A stretch of 64,000 nt of DNA, from NCBI GenBank assembly GCA_965206975.1, contig OZ242253.1:1-64000 (forward strand). The letters are read 5' to 3'. A program made the translations under genes and the position numbers. Shown piece by piece: positions 56,762 to 64,000 of the stretch. Position 1 is the first letter of the stretch. Each line of letters begins with the position of its first letter. Under the pieces are notes generated by a model, which ran no database searches, was not told where the DNA came from, and saw only the letters and a program-made list of their open reading frames with translations. This DNA comes from JAAXGI01 sp965206975 (GTDB taxonomy: Bacteria > Gemmatimonadota > Gemmatimonadetes > Longimicrobiales > Gaopeijiaceae).

Positions 56762-57034
56762 ATGAAACCGTCAGTCGTCGGTGCAATCGTCGTGGCAGCC
56801 CTCGCCTTCATGGGCGTGGTCGTGTGGGGAACGCTTCAGGGCGCCGAGGTGGAGTGCGAGGTCTGCCTGGTATTCGACCGCGAGGAGGTCTGCCGCCTCG
56901 GGCGGGGCGAGTCCGAGGTGGAGGCGCTGGCCGCCGCGCATTCGAGCGCGTGCGGGGGAAACACCTCGGGGATGGCGGAGTCGATTGCCTGCATGAACCG
57001 CGTCCCCGAACGCTCGAGCTGCCCAGCCAACTGA
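56762..57034 (+). CDS. Small membrane-anchored or secreted Cys-rich protein
   Basis: A 90-residue protein starting MKPSVVGAIVVAALAFMGVV, one N-terminal hydrophobic segment then about 65 extracytoplasmic residues with six cysteines (VECEVCLVF, EEVCRLG, SACGG, IACMN, SSCPAN), suggesting disulfide or metal binding. GGAG lies nine bases before ATG 56762. No family is recognised. It is divergent from infA. Confidence 0.7.
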   Translation: MKPSVVGAIVVAALAFMGVVVWGTLQGAEVECEVCLVFDREEVCRLGRGESEVEALAAAHSSACGGNTSGMAESIACMNRVPERSSCPAN

Positions 57035-57075
57035 GCCGCGCCCGCACTCGCTCGACGGCTGCGGGAACGCCCGGG

Positions 57076-57999
57076 TCAGGGGATCCCTGTCGTAGGCGCG
57101 AAAGCCTCCACTGGAGGGGGGCCAGGCGAGGGGAGTTCCACGACCGGGTTTCCCACGCGGAGCTCCAGTCCCTCCCGGAGCCCTCCCCGGAACACCGGAG
57201 TGGAGCCGTCCTTTGGGCTCACGAGGACGACAACCGTCGAACCCAGGTGGAAGGTCATGAGGGGGGCTCCGGCCGCAAGCGGGATCGGGGGATCGTAGCG
57301 ACGCGTCCCTCCGCCCGCCCCCCGGGCCAGCGAGTTCAGAGTTGGATCGAACTCCGCCCGGATGCTACCCACATTGAGCGCGCCGACAGCGACGACGGCC
57401 ACGTGGGCTCCCTCGGTTTCGAGGAGAACGACGAGCCGCTCGTTTCCGACGTAGATGCGCGGGAGCCGCGCGGCAATCTTCGGGCTCACGGGGAAGAGGC
57501 GGCCCCGGACTCTTCGGGCGTGCCGGACCCAGGCCGGACACGGCCCGTGGACCCGGTGGTAGTGCCTCGGGCTGAGGTACAGGGTGAGGAAGGCGCCGCA
57601 GCGGTAGTGCTCGGCCTCGGCGTCGTCTCCGAGGAGCTCGGCGACGGGGTAGGAGAGGCCCTTCGCCTGCAGCGCCGTCCCCTCGGCAAGCGGACCGAAA
57701 CCCTGAAGGGTCCCGTCCACCGGGGAGGCGACCCACCCCGCCCGCCCCGTCCACCCCCGGGCCTCTTGCCGGAGACGCCGGCTAAAGAGGGCGGAGAGGG
57801 TGGGATACGCCTCCGGTGCCTTCTCCGCCTCCCCTACCTCGATGGAGAAGCGGCGGGCGAAGGCGCGGTTCACCCGGGCCTGAAGCGCCCCCGGGAGTGG
57901 GCGGCGAGACGCCCACCCGACGATGAGGGAGAGGAGGTGGTGCGGGAGGACGCCAAGCACGGCGAGAAGCACCCGCCAGGGGAAAGATCCTCGCTTCGA
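57076..57999 (-). CDS. psd: Phosphatidylserine decarboxylase proenzyme
   Basis: A roughly 307-residue membrane-associated pyruvoyl enzyme making phosphatidylethanolamine. WVASPVDGTLQGFG, LTLYLSPRHYHRVHGP, VSPKIAARLPRIYVGNERLVV, GALNVGSI and the self-cleavage motif FHLGSTVVVL (LGST, giving the pyruvoyl Ser) are present. GTG 57999 is tentative because GGGGAGG is too close to it; the frame is open to an ATG at 58092. Confidence 0.92.
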   Translation of the reverse strand, partial: SKRGSFPWRVLLAVLGVLPHHLLSLIVGWASRRPLPGALQARVNRAFARRFSIEVGEAEKAPEAYPTLSALFSRRLRQEARGWTGRAGWVASPVDGTLQGFGPLAEGTALQAKGLSYPVAELLGDDAEAEHYRCGAFLTLYLSPRHYHRVHGPCPAWVRHARRVRGRLFPVSPKIAARLPRIYVGNERLVVLLETEGAHVAVVAVGALNVGSIRAEFDPTLNSLARGAGGGTRRYDPPIPLAAGAPLMTFHLGSTVVVLVSPKDGSTPVFRGGLREGLELRVGNPVVELPSPGPPPVEAFAPTTGIP

Positions 58000-58107
58000 C
58001 ACGCCTCCCCTGTCAGAGTAGGCGGGATCCTCTGGAGGAGGAGGCGCAAGGGAACGCCTCTCCCCGACCGGCCGACGGCAGGACCGCCCCACACACGGGC
58101 CCGGCGG

Positions 58108-58305
58108 CTAGCTCGCCGTGTAACCGGCCGCCCGGATCGCCTCCGCCGCTGCCTCTCGGAGCACTCCACCCGGAGGGACGGACACGACGGCCTCCCCGAT
58201 CTTCACGGATTGGATCTCGACTCCGGCGACCCCTTCGAGAGCCCGCCGGACGTGCGACACGCAGTGGTCGCAGCTCATCCCGCCTACCTCGATCCGTTCC
58301 GTCAC
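58108..58305 (-). CDS. HMA-domain copper-chaperone-like protein
   Basis: A 65-residue ferredoxin-like protein (GTG start; MTERIEVGGMSCDHCVSHVR) with the M-x-C-x-x-C metal site at MSCDHC, then VKIGEAVVSVPP and IRAAGYTAS. The length is that of free CopZ-type chaperones. GAGGTG lies six bases before GTG 58305; ATG 58335 would add ten residues. No copper ATPase adjoins it. Confidence 0.88.
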   Translation of the reverse strand: MTERIEVGGMSCDHCVSHVRRALEGVAGVEIQSVKIGEAVVSVPPGGVLREAAAEAIRAAGYTAS

Positions 58306-58527
58306 CGTATCCACCTCATGCGCTCGTGTTCGCATCGGGGCCGACCCGAAGGCCGCCGAGCCCCTTCCTGAACCCGGCTCGGGGGTGAAGGGTCCCGAAG
58401 GGGAGGGGGACCTCCCCGGTGACCGGCAGCCGGGGCGAGGAGCCTTGGGGAGGGGCAGGTGTAACGGGAGATCGGGGAGCGGGAGACTCTCACTCCCGCC
58501 CGCGACTCACGGAGCGCCGAGCGACGA

Positions 58528-60129
58528 ATGATGACGCCTCGAAGAACCCGACGCGGAGCCCAGGGGCTCCTCCCCGACGCCGGAGCATGCGCGCTCATCT
58601 GGCTCACGATATCGCCGGGTGCCGCCTCCCCCCAGGCGGCGGCACCCGAGATTGCCTCTGCAATCGGGACGATCACCGAGGCGTCCGTCCGAGCCCATCT
58701 CGCCGTTCTCGCCCACGACCAGCTCCGGGGCCGGGATACGCCGAGCGAGGGGCTCGAAACGGCCGCAACGTACATCGCGGAGCTTCACACGAGTTACGGG
58801 CTCGAGCCCGCCGGCCCGGACGGCAGCTTCATGCAGAGGTATCCGCTGGGGCTCATGGGCCCGGATCCCGCGAGTGCGAGCATCCGCCTCCACGGCCCCG
58901 GCGGAACGACGGAACCTCGGGTGGGGCGGGACGCCTTCTTCGACGGCGGTTCCGAGGAGCGGGTCGAGGGTCCTCTCACGTTCGTGAACATGGAGCTCGC
59001 CGGCGCTGCGGAGCCCGGCTCGCTCGCCGGGGCCGTCGCCGTATTCGAGCTCCCAGGCGGCTGGGACCCCTCCCTCTGGTCCACTTCCCTCAGGCAGGCT
59101 GCGTACGCGCGCGAGGCCGGCGCCTCGGGGATCGTCCACATCCTCGATTCCGGCTTCCCCTCCTCCGTGGTAGGCCAGCTCGGGTCGGCCCTCGCGCAGC
59201 CGAGGTGGCGGCTCGGGGGCGACGCCTTCCTCCCGCGCGTCTTCGTCCGGAGGCGGGCGTTCGAGGAGGTGATCCCCGAAGGGGAGCGGCCGTGGAACGA
59301 GGCTTCGGAGAACGCGGCCGGGCCCGGGAGCCTCGCGCCCGTCCCCGGGACGAGACTGGATGCGGAGCTCCCCCTCAACATCGTGAGCCTCGGGGATCCG
59401 CCAAACGTCGTCGCGGAGCTCCCGGGACGGGACCCCGCGCTCCGGGACGAGTACATCGTCCTGACCGCCCACTTCGATCACGTCGGGGTTGGCCAGGCGG
59501 TGGACGGGGACTCGATCTACAACGGGGCCGACGACAACGGCTCCGGCACAACTGCGCTCCTCGAGGTGAGCCGCGCTCTCGGGAGCCTCCCCCGCGAGCT
59601 CCGCCCGAGGCGCTCCGTCCTCTTCCTCCACGTGAGCGGGGAGGAGAAGGGCCTCCTCGGCTCGGAGTGGTGGGTCGATCATCCAACGCGCCCGATCGGA
59701 AACGCCGTGGCAAACATCAACATGGACATGGTGGGCGGGAACACCCACCCGGACACGATCGCGGTACTCGGGAGGGAGTACTCCTCCCTCGGACCCCTCC
59801 TGATGGAGGTGAACCGCGAGCGGCCTGAACTCGGTCTCACGACCGTCCCCGACATGTGGCCGCAGGAGGCGCTCTTCTTCCGCTCCGACCAGTTCAATTT
59901 CATGCGGGAGGAGATACCCTCCCTCTTCCTCTTTGCCGGATTCCACGAGTGCTACCACCGCCCGTGCGATGAACTCGACTTCGTGAGCTTCCGGAAGATC
60001 TCGCGGGTGGCCCGGCTCACCGCCCACACCGTCCTCGAGATCGGGAACCGCGACGAGCGCCCGGAGTGGACCCCGGACGGGCTGACGGAGATCCGGCGGA
60101 TGACGGGCGGAGGGGCAGCGCGCCCCTGA
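58528..60129 (+). CDS. Secreted M28-family metallopeptidase
   Basis: A 533-residue exported aminopeptidase/carboxypeptidase-like enzyme. A signal-like N-terminus (ACALIWLTISPGAASPQAAA) is followed by an inserted PA-like domain (about 110-245) and the di-zinc core: His315 (VLTAHFDHVG), Asp335 (NGADDNGSG), Glu372/373 (VSGEEKGLLG), Asp400 (NINMDMVGG) and His477 (FHECYHRPCDE). Likely digestion of exogenous peptides; specificity unknown. Confidence 0.92.
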   Translation: MMTPRRTRRGAQGLLPDAGACALIWLTISPGAASPQAAAPEIASAIGTITEASVRAHLAVLAHDQLRGRDTPSEGLETAATYIAELHTSYGLEPAGPDGSFMQRYPLGLMGPDPASASIRLHGPGGTTEPRVGRDAFFDGGSEERVEGPLTFVNMELAGAAEPGSLAGAVAVFELPGGWDPSLWSTSLRQAAYAREAGASGIVHILDSGFPSSVVGQLGSALAQPRWRLGGDAFLPRVFVRRRAFEEVIPEGERPWNEASENAAGPGSLAPVPGTRLDAELPLNIVSLGDPPNVVAELPGRDPALRDEYIVLTAHFDHVGVGQAVDGDSIYNGADDNGSGTTALLEVSRALGSLPRELRPRRSVLFLHVSGEEKGLLGSEWWVDHPTRPIGNAVANINMDMVGGNTHPDTIAVLGREYSSLGPLLMEVNRERPELGLTTVPDMWPQEALFFRSDQFNFMREEIPSLFLFAGFHECYHRPCDELDFVSFRKISRVARLTAHTVLEIGNRDERPEWTPDGLTEIRRMTGGGAARP

Positions 60130-60177
60130 CCTGCGGAGGGGCAGACGGGCACCGGGGCACCGCCCCCACGCTACCCC

Positions 60178-60726
60178 TCAGGCGAGGGGCGCACTGCGCC
60201 GGATCACACCGGCTGACGCGAGGGCTAGGCGACCCTCGACGCGAGCGGCCGGGATCTCTGCCTCGAGTCGTGGCCGGTAACACCTAACCGCCGCCTCGAC
60301 GGAAACCTCGTCACCCGGGTCGAGCGAGTCCGACCTCCACGTGATCATTACCAGGTTGCCGCCCGTCCCGGACGAGGATGGAGAGCGCTCGCTCCAACCC
60401 GCGCTCCCGGGGGAAAGAACGCAGGGAGAGAAGCCCACGGGTCGGCTCCCGGGCGGGCACCGAGCCGAGCCTCGCCCACCTGAAAGCCCGAAGCGAGGGT
60501 GAGGAGCGCGGAGTTGGTCCGGAAGCCCGTCCTCGATCCACTCGATCGCCCCGAATCAGGCACGGACGAGTGCGGCGGCCTCCACCTCCGTCATCCCGGG
60601 CCCGGGATGACGGAGACCCTCGAGGCTGAGCACGAGCCCGGCGACGGAGTGAAGGAGCGGCGCGCCCCATCCGAGGAAGTCGCGGGCCGAGAGGGGGCCT
60701 TCTACCGGGTCGGTCTCCGCTTGTAG
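60178..60726 (-). pseudogene. Possible decayed gene of unknown family
   Basis: Minus-strand segments in different frames have protein-like character: ETDPVEGPLSARDFLGWGAP and LHSVAGLVLSLEGL then MTEVEAAALVRA to a stop; next, in another frame, FRTNSALLTLASGFQVGEAR and ADPWASLPAFFPPGARVG to a TAA; and finally, in a third, NLVMITWRSDSLDPGDEVSV, RLEAEIPAARVEGRLALASA ending at 60178. Together they suggest a gene with at least two frameshifts. No family is recognised, and chance frames in GC-rich DNA remain possible. Confidence 0.35.
60586..60615. repeat. Perfect 30-bp palindrome
   Basis: CTCCGTCATCCCGGG is followed immediately by its reverse complement CCCGGGATGACGGAG. The core GTCATCCCGG...CCGGGATGAC resembles dispersed intergenic palindromic repeats known in some proteobacteria. 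Only one copy was noticed in the window. Confidence 0.8.
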
Positions 60727-60823
60727 ATTCCCTAAGGGGCGCCGCGGGGCCAGCCGCAAGCTGGGTCTCTCGGCTCCCACTCGTTCACTTCCCCCACGAA
60801 GAGCCCGTCAACGCGAGGGACCC

Positions 60824-61174
60824 GTGCAGAATCTCATCATCCGACTCTTCGTGAACGCCGTCGCACTCTGGGCGGCCGCCCGCCTCGTCCCCGGGATCGA
60901 GCTCGACGGCAACTTTATCCGTGTCCTCGCCGTCGCGGCCGTCTTCGGGGTCGTGAATGCGCTGATCCGCCCGCTGATCCTCCTCCTTTCCCTCCCCCTC
61001 ATCGTTCTCACGTTGGGGCTCTTCACCCTGGTGGCGAATGCGCTCGTACTCATGCTCACCGACCTTCTCGCGGCCTCACTGTCCATCGCCGGGTTCTGGT
61101 CGGCACTGGGGGGAAGCCTCCTGATCTCCCTCGTGAGCCTCTTCTTCTCGATCCTCCTCCCGGGACCGGAGTAG
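60824..61174 (+). CDS. Phage-holin-4/YvlD-family small membrane protein
   Basis: A 116-residue protein with four membrane helices (LIIRLFVNAVALWAAARLVP; VLAVAAVFGVVNALIRPLIL; LPLIVLTLGLFTLVANALVL; LGGSLLISLVSLFFSILLP). The N-A-L-I-R-P and LGLFTL-x-x-N motifs are those of the Phage_holin_4_2/YvlD family, which is chromosomal and of unknown role despite the name. Start GTG 60824. Confidence 0.88.
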   Translation: MQNLIIRLFVNAVALWAAARLVPGIELDGNFIRVLAVAAVFGVVNALIRPLILLLSLPLIVLTLGLFTLVANALVLMLTDLLAASLSIAGFWSALGGSLLISLVSLFFSILLPGPE

Positions 61175-61290
61175 CGCGGCGGCCTCGCGCGGGGCGGGGG
61201 CAGCCCGCCCGAGCTTCGCGACGCTGCGGGAGGGGTAGGACTTCTCCCCCTCTCCCGCGCCGGGAGCGGGATCGCCGGGCGGAGGGGTCC

Positions 61291-62628
61291 TCACGCCTCC
61301 CGGCCGTAGTCCCGGTAACTCCTTCCGAGCCAGAGTGCGAGGAGTAGCCATACGACAGATATCGGGAGCATCGTGAGGGCGAGCGCCGAGAGGCCGAGGC
61401 CGGCCCACCCCATCGCCGTGTACGACCAGGCACCGAGCTGGTCGGCGGCGCGGTAGACGAAGGTATCGTTGAAGTTCTTCGCCTTGTACTTGTCGGTCCG
61501 CGGGACCACGGTGTAGAGGACTTCCCGGGCGGGACGCTGGATCGCGAAGTTCGCCGCCCGCCTCAGGACTTGGAAGAGGACGACGACGAGGAGGATCGGG
61601 GCAACGGCCAAGATCCCGAAGCCCACGAAGCTTACGAGGGGAAGGACCGCGAGCGCGAGCGCGAGGCCGAGCCACTTGAGGATCCGCCCGGTCAGGAAGA
61701 GCTGCGTGATCAGCGTGAGCGACTGGACCGCAACCTCCATCACCGCGAAGAGGCGGGTCTGACCCTCGTCGTCCCCCGCCATCACCTCCTCGACGATCGC
61801 GATCAGGTGGAAGTAGAGGAAGGTCGAGACAACGGCAAAAAGGAGGATGAGCGCGGCCAGGCCGAGGAGATACCGCGAGCGGGCCACGCGGTACATCCCC
61901 TCGAGGATCCCGCCGCCGATCACCTCCTCTTGCTTCTGCACCGTCTCGGCCACCGCCTGGGTCGTGACCCCGTCCTCCTGGTCCGACTCCCGGGAGACGA
62001 CCCGGGCGAGCTTCGCCTCGTGCCGCTCGAAGGCGTGGGCGGAGCGTCCCGCGAGCTCTAGGAGGAGCGCGGACACGAGGAGGAGGTTGATCGGACCCAG
62101 CACCCCCACGAGAGCGGCGGTGATCGAGGAGCCGAGGAGGGCGCCCACCGTCCCGCCGACGGCGATGAACCCGAAGAGCCGCTTCCCCTGCGAGGGGTGG
62201 TAGGTGTCGGTCATGAAGGACCAGAAGACCGAGACCACGAAGAGGTTGAAGACGCTCGTCCAGATGAAGAAGGCCCGGCCGACCCAGATACTCTGCGTCG
62301 CGTCGGCCACGGTGAAGAGGAGGTAAAAGGCGACGAGCATGCCGATGAAGACGCGATAAATCCAGGCGATGAAGACCCGTCTCGGATAGCGGGCGACGAG
62401 CACCGAGAAGATGGGGTGGAGGAGGAGCATCCCAAGGAGGGTGCCGGTGAAGAGCCAGGCGAGGTTGTCCACCCCACTCGCAACCCCCATCTGATCCCGG
62501 ATCGGGCGGATGACGAAGTAGGATGCCAGGACGAGGAAGAAGTAGGCAAAGGACCAGCCGACCGCCTGGATCTCGTCTTCCCGGATATCCACCGCCCGCC
62601 GAATCAGTCCGCCGATCGCGCTTCCCAT
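61291..62628 (-). CDS. NTP/NDP-exchange-type (Tlc-like) MFS membrane protein
   Basis: A 445-residue protein with about 11-12 membrane helices. An N-terminal amphipathic segment (LIRRAVDIREDEIQAVGWS) leads to SYFVIRPIRDQMGVASG, a motif of COG3202 ATP:ADP-antiporter-like proteins; VRPIRDE-type residues and PSQGKRLFGFIAVGGTVGALLGS are shared with free-living homologues. A charged cytoplasmic loop (about 205-235) divides the halves. Whether nucleotides are transported in free-living bacteria is not known. Confidence 0.82.
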   Translation of the reverse strand: MGSAIGGLIRRAVDIREDEIQAVGWSFAYFFLVLASYFVIRPIRDQMGVASGVDNLAWLFTGTLLGMLLLHPIFSVLVARYPRRVFIAWIYRVFIGMLVAFYLLFTVADATQSIWVGRAFFIWTSVFNLFVVSVFWSFMTDTYHPSQGKRLFGFIAVGGTVGALLGSSITAALVGVLGPINLLLVSALLLELAGRSAHAFERHEAKLARVVSRESDQEDGVTTQAVAETVQKQEEVIGGGILEGMYRVARSRYLLGLAALILLFAVVSTFLYFHLIAIVEEVMAGDDEGQTRLFAVMEVAVQSLTLITQLFLTGRILKWLGLALALAVLPLVSFVGFGILAVAPILLVVVLFQVLRRAANFAIQRPAREVLYTVVPRTDKYKAKNFNDTFVYRAADQLGAWSYTAMGWAGLGLSALALTMLPISVVWLLLALWLGRSYRDYGREA

Positions 62629-62726
62629 CTCCTCCAGCCCTCCGTCAGTCGGTCCCTAAGCCCCCGGGAGGGCGATCCGCCCCGCTCGGCGGGGAAGTGA
62701 GAGGCGTTCCGCCCCGCGGCGCGGGG

Positions 62727-63965
62727 CTAGTACCTCGGGAGGCTCGGGTCCACCTCTTTCTGCCAGGCCAAGATCCCGCCCTGAAGGTTCCAGAGCTTCC
62801 GGAAGCCGGCCTCCCGAAGCTGGCGGAGCGCCTTCGCGCTTCGCGTACCCCCCTGGCAGTGGAGGACGATTTCCTCTGCGGAATCCAGCTCCGATATCCG
62901 GTCGAGAAGGGAATCGAGTGGAATCAGGGTGGCTCCCCGATCCTCGAGGTTCACGATCTCCCACTCGTGCTCCTGGCGCACGTCCACGATGCGGAGCCGG
63001 TCCCCTCGCTCGAGCCTCTCCTTGAGCTCGCCCGGGGAGACCGTTGGGATCTCGTCCGGCCCGCCGGCGGCCTCCGCCCCCTCCTCGTACCCCGAGACGC
63101 CGCAGAACTCGAGGTAGTCGATGAGCTCCGTCACCGTGGGCTCCGGCCCGCAGACAGGACATGCGGGGTTCTTTCGAAGCTTGAGGGTCCGCCATTCCAT
63201 CGCGAGCGCGTCGAAGAGGAGGAGGCGTCCGATGAGCGGGTCACCCTCCCCGATGACGAGCTTGATTGTCTCGAGCGCCTGCAGGCTCCCGATGATCCCG
63301 GGCAGAACGCCCAGGACCCCCCCTTCCGCGCAACTCGGGACCATCCCCGGAGGGGGCGGCTGACGGAAGAGGCACCGGTAACACGGCCCGTGCCTCGCAT
63401 CGAAGACCGAGACCTGGCCCTCGAAGCGGAAGATCGACCCGTAGACGTTCGGCTTTCCGAGGATCACGCAGGCATCGTTCGTCAGGTAGCGGGTCGGGAA
63501 GTTGTCCGTCCCATCCACAACGACGTCGTACGCCTCGATCACCTCCATCGCGTTCTCGCTCGTGAGGCGGAGCTGATGGGTGTCCACCTCGACGTTCGGG
63601 TTCACGTCGTGAATCCGGTCCCGCGCCGAGTCGAGCTTCGGGCGACCCACGTCCCTCGTTCCGTGGAGCACCTGCCGGTGGAGGTTCGTGTGGTCGACCA
63701 CGTCGAAGTCCACGATCCCGATCCGGCCGATCCCCGCCGCCGCCAGATAGAGTCCGAGCGGCGAGCCAAGCCCGCCCGCCCCAACCATGAGAATGCTCGC
63801 ATCCTTCATCTTCCGCTGACCCGTCATCCCGACCTCGGGCATGATCAGGTGCCGGGAGTAGCGCTCGATCTCCTCTCGGTTGAGGTGCGGAAGGACGCCG
63901 GCGGGGACCGCCCACGGGGGTGCCTCGCCGGCCCCCGACTCGGGCCGCTCTCCGTTGTCGCTCAT
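62727..63965 (-). CDS. moeB: MoeB/ThiF-type adenylyltransferase with C-terminal rhodanese domain
   Basis: A 412-residue E1-like enzyme that adenylates the C-terminal Gly of MoaD or ThiS. GAGGLGSPLGLYLAAAGIG is the ATP loop; VDGTDNFPTRYLTNDAC, the zinc pairs CYRCLF and CPVCG, and the segment MVPSCAEGGVLG follow. Residues about 300-412 form a rhodanese domain with the active Cys in LHCQGGTRSAKAL, so adenylation and sulfur transfer may be combined as in MOCS3/Uba4 proteins. The MogA-like gene is at 34.7 kb. ATG 63965. Confidence 0.93.
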   Translation of the reverse strand: MSDNGERPESGAGEAPPWAVPAGVLPHLNREEIERYSRHLIMPEVGMTGQRKMKDASILMVGAGGLGSPLGLYLAAAGIGRIGIVDFDVVDHTNLHRQVLHGTRDVGRPKLDSARDRIHDVNPNVEVDTHQLRLTSENAMEVIEAYDVVVDGTDNFPTRYLTNDACVILGKPNVYGSIFRFEGQVSVFDARHGPCYRCLFRQPPPPGMVPSCAEGGVLGVLPGIIGSLQALETIKLVIGEGDPLIGRLLLFDALAMEWRTLKLRKNPACPVCGPEPTVTELIDYLEFCGVSGYEEGAEAAGGPDEIPTVSPGELKERLERGDRLRIVDVRQEHEWEIVNLEDRGATLIPLDSLLDRISELDSAEEIVLHCQGGTRSAKALRQLREAGFRKLWNLQGGILAWQKEVDPSLPRY

Positions 63966-64000
63966 CTATGACTCTCCGTATCGCGTGCCGTGGATCCGGC

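Larger units (their letters stand above)
60130..60823. other. Gene-poor stretch with a decayed minus-strand frame
   Basis: Between the M28 gene (+) and the YvlD-like gene (+) no intact gene is recognised. It holds a perfect 30-bp palindrome (60586-60615) and a series of minus-strand frames that look like one interrupted protein, reported separately. Confidence 0.45.

Noticed and set aside
60824..61174. Prophage holin
   Set aside because: The family is chromosomal (YvlD type) and no other phage gene is nearby.

Overview
The window is 64 kb of high-GC (about two-thirds by eye) bacterial chromosome made almost entirely of core housekeeping genes. The combination of gene families (PadR regulator plus 'permease prefix' membrane protein, M28 peptidase, V4R-type remnant, NTP/NDP-exchange-type transporter, rhodanese-fused MoeB, topA-trmFO-xerC-hslVU cluster) and the codon usage suggest a Gemmatimonadota-like, Gram-negative lineage. 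This assignment is an inference; no 16S gene lies in the window. No phage, CRISPR array or intact insertion sequence was seen.

Layout. 1-6.7 kb: partial DinB-fold protein (-), class A PBP (+), YtxH-like protein (-), a broken V4R-type gene, then coupled ruvX-mltG-thiE (+). 6.8-10.3 kb: a 5S-23S rRNA unit on the minus strand with its own putative promoter and terminator but no 16S. 10.4-18.6 kb: minus-strand F1Fo ATP synthase operon (AtpZ-like, AtpI-like, atpB-E-F-H-A-G-D-C) followed by a PHP phosphoesterase gene. 18.9-24.1 kb: MoxR ATPase, CBS/CorC membrane protein and gamma-carbonic-anhydrase-like protein with a zinc ribbon (+), TrmH/SpoU methyltransferase (-), thiD (+). 24.3-32.4 kb: proteostasis block on the plus strand: dnaK, DegP-like protease, tRNA-Leu(UAG), tig, clpP, clpX, then engB.

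33.0-46.3 kb: one continuous minus-strand run of 11 genes with gaps of at most 42 bases: aroC, aroK, topA, trmFO, xerC, hslV, hslU, argF, gcvT, mogA/moaB and a sigma-54 activator whose N-terminal pseudo-receiver is split off by a one-base frameshift. 46.3-47.4 kb is a gene-poor stretch. 47.4-64 kb: padR plus permease-prefix protein, GT2 glycosyltransferase, a secreted M15-like/LysM protein with three near-identical 252-bp repeats, Mn/Fe superoxide dismutase, AGCS symporter, infA plus fatty-acid desaturase, Cys-rich small protein, phosphatidylserine decarboxylase, HMA copper-chaperone-like protein, M28 peptidase, YvlD/holin-like protein, a nucleotide-transporter-like MFS protein and moeB.

Functional themes are energy (ATP synthase), cell wall (PBP1A, MltG, LysM protein), protein quality control (DnaK, trigger factor, ClpXP, HslUV, DegP), cofactors (ThiE, ThiD, MogA, MoeB) and chorismate/arginine/glycine metabolism. 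I did not find a clearly new multi-gene system. The points most worth a second look are the unlinked 23S-5S unit, two broken genes (V4R-type, sigma-54 activator), the tandem LysM repeats, the carbonic anhydrase-zinc ribbon fusion, the HslU insertion, and palindrome-rich intergenic segments.
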